From positions 1 through 7,118 of the forward strand of contig URTO01000100.1 of NCBI GenBank assembly GCA_900550745.1: a DNA stretch of 7,118 nt, read 5' to 3'. The position numbers were made by a program, and so were the translations under genes. The notes beneath the pieces were generated by a model that saw nothing but the letters and a program-made list of their open reading frames with translations, had not been told where the DNA came from and made no database searches. Origin of the DNA: an uncultured Desulfovibrio sp. (lineage in GTDB: Bacteria > Desulfobacterota > Desulfovibrionia > Desulfovibrionales > Desulfovibrionaceae). Each line of letters opens with the position of its first letter. Position 1 is the stretch's first letter. Positions 5,306-7,118 of the stretch are shown in pieces.

Positions 5306-6943
5306 ATGTCCATCGGCTCCCGGACGCATGAAGAATTCATGGAAGAGGCCCGTGCCTTTCACGGGTATCCCGCTCCCGGCCTGATCATCGGCGGCTACAT
5401 GGTGGAGCTTGCCAAGCGCCACATACCGGAAGGCGTCCTGTACGACGCCATCAGCGAAACGGCCCACTGCCTCCCCGACGCCGTGCAGATGCTTACGCCG
5501 TGCACGGTCGGCAACGGCTGGCTTCGTGTCCTGCCCTTCGGCATTTACGCGTTGACCCTGTACGACAAGGCGACTGGGGAAGGTGTCCGCGTCGAGCTCG
5601 ACAACGGCAAGCTGGAGCCCTACGACGCCATCCGCAGCTGGTTCCTCAAGGAGCGCCCCAAGAAGGAACAGGATAGCGAACGGCTGCAAGCCCAGATCAA
5701 GGAAGCGGGCGAGTCGATCCTCTCGTTCCGCAAAGTCCGCATCCGTCAGGACATGCTTGGGCGCCGCTCGTTCGGCGCAATCACCCGCTGCCCGCTCTGC
5801 GGTTCCCACTACCCCGCCTCCTACGGCGGGATCTGCCGCTCCTGCCAGGGGCAGTCCCCGTATGAGGACGGCCCCGGCTTCGCCCTGTCGCAGCAGCCCC
5901 GCATGCCCGCCCCCGTCCCGATCCCGGTCGAAGAGGCGGTCGGCAAGCACGCCCTGCACGACATGACGCAGATCATACCGGGCAAGGAAAAGGGCGCCGC
6001 GTTCGTCGCCGGGCAGGAGCTTTCCGCAGGGGACATCTGCCGCCTCCAGCAAATGGGCAAAAACCGCGTCTACGTTCAGGAAAACACGCCGCACCCCGAA
6101 GGCTGGGTGCATGAGGACGACGCCGCCCGCGGCTTCGCCCGGCTCATGCCCGGCGACGGCGTGGAAGTGGAAGCCGCCCCGCGCGAAGGCAAGGTCAACT
6201 TCCGGGCCACGCGCGACGGCATGCTGCTGGTGGACACGGAACGCCTTGAGCGCTTCAACCTCGTGCCCGACGTGATGTGCTGTACGCGCAAGAACTACAG
6301 CGTGCTCACCGCCGGGACGCGGCTTGCAGGAAGCCGGGCCATCCCGCTGTTCCTGTCCCGCCCCGGATTCCTCAAGGCGCTTTCCGTTTTGGAAGACGGC
6401 CCGTTGTTCAAAGTCGTGCCCATGCGCAAGGCCAAAATCGGCATCCTCGTAACCGGGACCGAAGTGTTTCAGGGGCTGATTGAGGATCGTTTCGCGCCCA
6501 TCATCACCCAGAAGGCGCAGCAGCACCACTGCGAAGTGGTCAAGACGCTCTTCGCCCCTGACGACGCGGATCTCATCGTTCAGGGCGTGCGCGGCCTGCT
6601 TGAGGCCGGGGCGGACTTCATCGTCACCACGGCGGGCATGTCCGTCGATCCCGACGACCTCACCCGCAAGGGCCTCACCGAGGCGGGGCTTACGGACACC
6701 CTCTACGGCGTGCCCGCGCTGCCGGGGACGATGACCCTCATCGGGCGCATCGGCGGCGCGCAGATCATCGGCGTGCCCGCGTGCGCGCTGTTCTTCAAGA
6801 CCACCGTTTTCGACATCATCCTGCCCCGCATGCTCGCCGGGGTACCCATCACCCGCCTCGATCTCGCCAAGCTCGGCAACGGCGGCCTGTGCATGGAATG
6901 CAAGGTCTGCACGTTCCCCAAGTGCCCCTTCGGGAAAGCCTGA
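5306..6943 (+). CDS. FmdE-domain / zinc-finger / molybdopterin-binding fusion protein
   Basis: A 545-residue, apparently cytoplasmic protein without signal peptide or membrane segment. Residues about 10-115 resemble FmdE, named after formylmethanofuran dehydrogenase subunit E: HGYPAPGL (19-26), CLPDAVQ (55-61), TPCTVGNG (64-71) and a closing GEGVRVELD (about 91-99). The usual HGHxCPG is HGYPAPG here, losing one His and one Cys. A C4 zinc finger follows (Cys162, 165, 177, 180). Residues about 207-260 match the MoeA-like N-terminal region of stand-alone molybdopterin-binding proteins (EEAVG, HDMTQIIPG, KGAAF). Residues about 376-515 form a MoaB/MogA/MoeA-type molybdopterin-binding fold with TGTEVF (383-388) and TTAGMSVDPDD (441-451). 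A Cys cluster, C-x2-C-x2-C-x4-C (529, 532, 535, 540), ends the protein. It probably handles molybdopterin or a Mo/W cofactor; substrate and reaction are unknown. It is unlikely to be a true formylmethanofuran dehydrogenase subunit, as no fmd/fwd genes are nearby. Confidence 0.85.
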   Translation: MSIGSRTHEEFMEEARAFHGYPAPGLIIGGYMVELAKRHIPEGVLYDAISETAHCLPDAVQMLTPCTVGNGWLRVLPFGIYALTLYDKATGEGVRVELDNGKLEPYDAIRSWFLKERPKKEQDSERLQAQIKEAGESILSFRKVRIRQDMLGRRSFGAITRCPLCGSHYPASYGGICRSCQGQSPYEDGPGFALSQQPRMPAPVPIPVEEAVGKHALHDMTQIIPGKEKGAAFVAGQELSAGDICRLQQMGKNRVYVQENTPHPEGWVHEDDAARGFARLMPGDGVEVEAAPREGKVNFRATRDGMLLVDTERLERFNLVPDVMCCTRKNYSVLTAGTRLAGSRAIPLFLSRPGFLKALSVLEDGPLFKVVPMRKAKIGILVTGTEVFQGLIEDRFAPIITQKAQQHHCEVVKTLFAPDDADLIVQGVRGLLEAGADFIVTTAGMSVDPDDLTRKGLTEAGLTDTLYGVPALPGTMTLIGRIGGAQIIGVPACALFFKTTVFDIILPRMLAGVPITRLDLAKLGNGGLCMECKVCTFPKCPFGKA

Positions 6944-6964
6944 TACGCGGTATTTCAACGGCTC

Positions 6965-6973
6965 TGTTATAAG
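6965..6973 (+). promoter_or_regulatory. Candidate extended -10 promoter element
   Basis: TG-T-TATAAG matches the extended -10 pattern TGnTATAAT with one mismatch. No -35 hexamer lies at normal distance, which extended -10 promoters tolerate. It begins 21 bases after the fusion gene stop and could start a short RNA ending at the terminator near 7063, or serve a gene beyond the window. Confidence 0.35.
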
Positions 6974-6983
6974 TATGTGGTCG

Positions 6984-7007
6984 TTTCATCTCCACAGTGT
7001 GGTGAAA
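6984..7007 (+). promoter_or_regulatory. Dyad downstream of the extended -10
   Basis: TTTCA (6984-6988) and CCAC (6992-6995) are complementary to TGAAA (7003-7007) and GTGG (6999-7002), with a 3-base TCT bulge on one side and an AGT centre. It starts about 11 bases after the -10 candidate, where an operator or a 5' RNA hairpin would lie. Which, if either, is unknown. Confidence 0.3.
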
Positions 7008-7032
7008 ATACAGCCTTTTTCTTCGGTTTTCC

Positions 7033-7063
7033 CCTTGGCGGGAACCACGGCCAAGGCATTTTT
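7033..7063 (+). terminator. Probable Rho-independent terminator after the FmdE fusion gene
   Basis: CCTTGGC (7033-7039) pairs perfectly with GCCAAGG (7050-7056) over a 10-base loop, followed at once by CATTTTT (7057-7063). Stem plus T-run is the intrinsic terminator pattern. It lies about 90 bases beyond the fusion gene stop and probably closes the lolA-fusion transcript. The remainder to 7118 is AT-richer and holds no gene I can support. Confidence 0.65.
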
Positions 7064-7118
7064 CCGGTTATCCCTTTGGAGCTTCAAGGAAAAAAGCATC
7101 AACCATTTTCTATAACAC

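Noticed and set aside
5306..6943. A possible methanogen-type formylmethanofuran dehydrogenase locus
   Set aside because: Only the FmdE-like domain is present, no catalytic subunit genes accompany it, and the neighbourhood (LolA, EF-P, FtsK) is diderm bacterial.
5249..6958. 569-codon open frame on the minus strand opposite the fusion gene
   Set aside because: It mirrors the plus-strand gene whose zinc-finger and molybdopterin motifs are clear. Its translation is His/Gly/Arg-rich with no recognisable domain.

Overview
The window is a GC-rich, densely coding bacterial chromosome segment holding five complete protein genes. One lies on the minus strand: engB/ysxC, a ribosome-assembly GTPase. Four lie on the plus strand: efp, ftsK, lolA and an FmdE-domain/molybdopterin-binding fusion gene. 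Signal-peptide-bearing LolA implies a diderm cell with lipoprotein traffic to an outer membrane. The FmdE plus molybdopterin-binding protein suggests an anaerobe with a molybdenum or tungsten enzyme economy. Together with the GC-rich codon use, this points to a sulfate- or sulfite-reducing Desulfovibrionaceae-type organism (Desulfobacterota). That placement is inferred from remembered family resemblance, not from a search.

Layout. Bases 1-55 form a very long, nearly perfect hairpin directly behind the minus-strand engB stop. engB (59-694) diverges from the rest. The 195-base divergent region (695-889) carries a good sigma70-type promoter candidate facing efp, with a small dyad over its -10, and two mutually exclusive hairpins in the predicted efp leader. 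efp (890-1447) is followed by a GC-rich hairpin without a T-tract, then ftsK (1518-4373). A 231-base gap leads to lolA (4605-5282). The FmdE fusion gene (5306-6943) starts only 23 bases after lolA and is probably co-transcribed with it. The 175-base tail (6944-7118) holds an extended -10 candidate, a dyad and a probable intrinsic terminator.

Roles. Most genes are conserved housekeeping: ribosome biogenesis (EngB), rescue of stalling on proline-rich stretches (EF-P), chromosome translocation at the septum (FtsK) and periplasmic lipoprotein carriage (LolA). The ftsK-lolA order also occurs in Escherichia coli, so this is an old neighbourhood. FtsK has a long Pro/Ala/Gln-rich linker, so its synthesis may benefit from the EF-P encoded just upstream; this is inference. 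The most unusual protein is the last one. It joins an FmdE-like domain lacking the usual HGHxC motif, a four-cysteine zinc finger, a MoeA/MoaB-type molybdopterin-binding region and a C-terminal four-cysteine cluster. I saw no mobile element, CRISPR array, tRNA or rRNA, and no clear sign of a wholly new multi-gene system.
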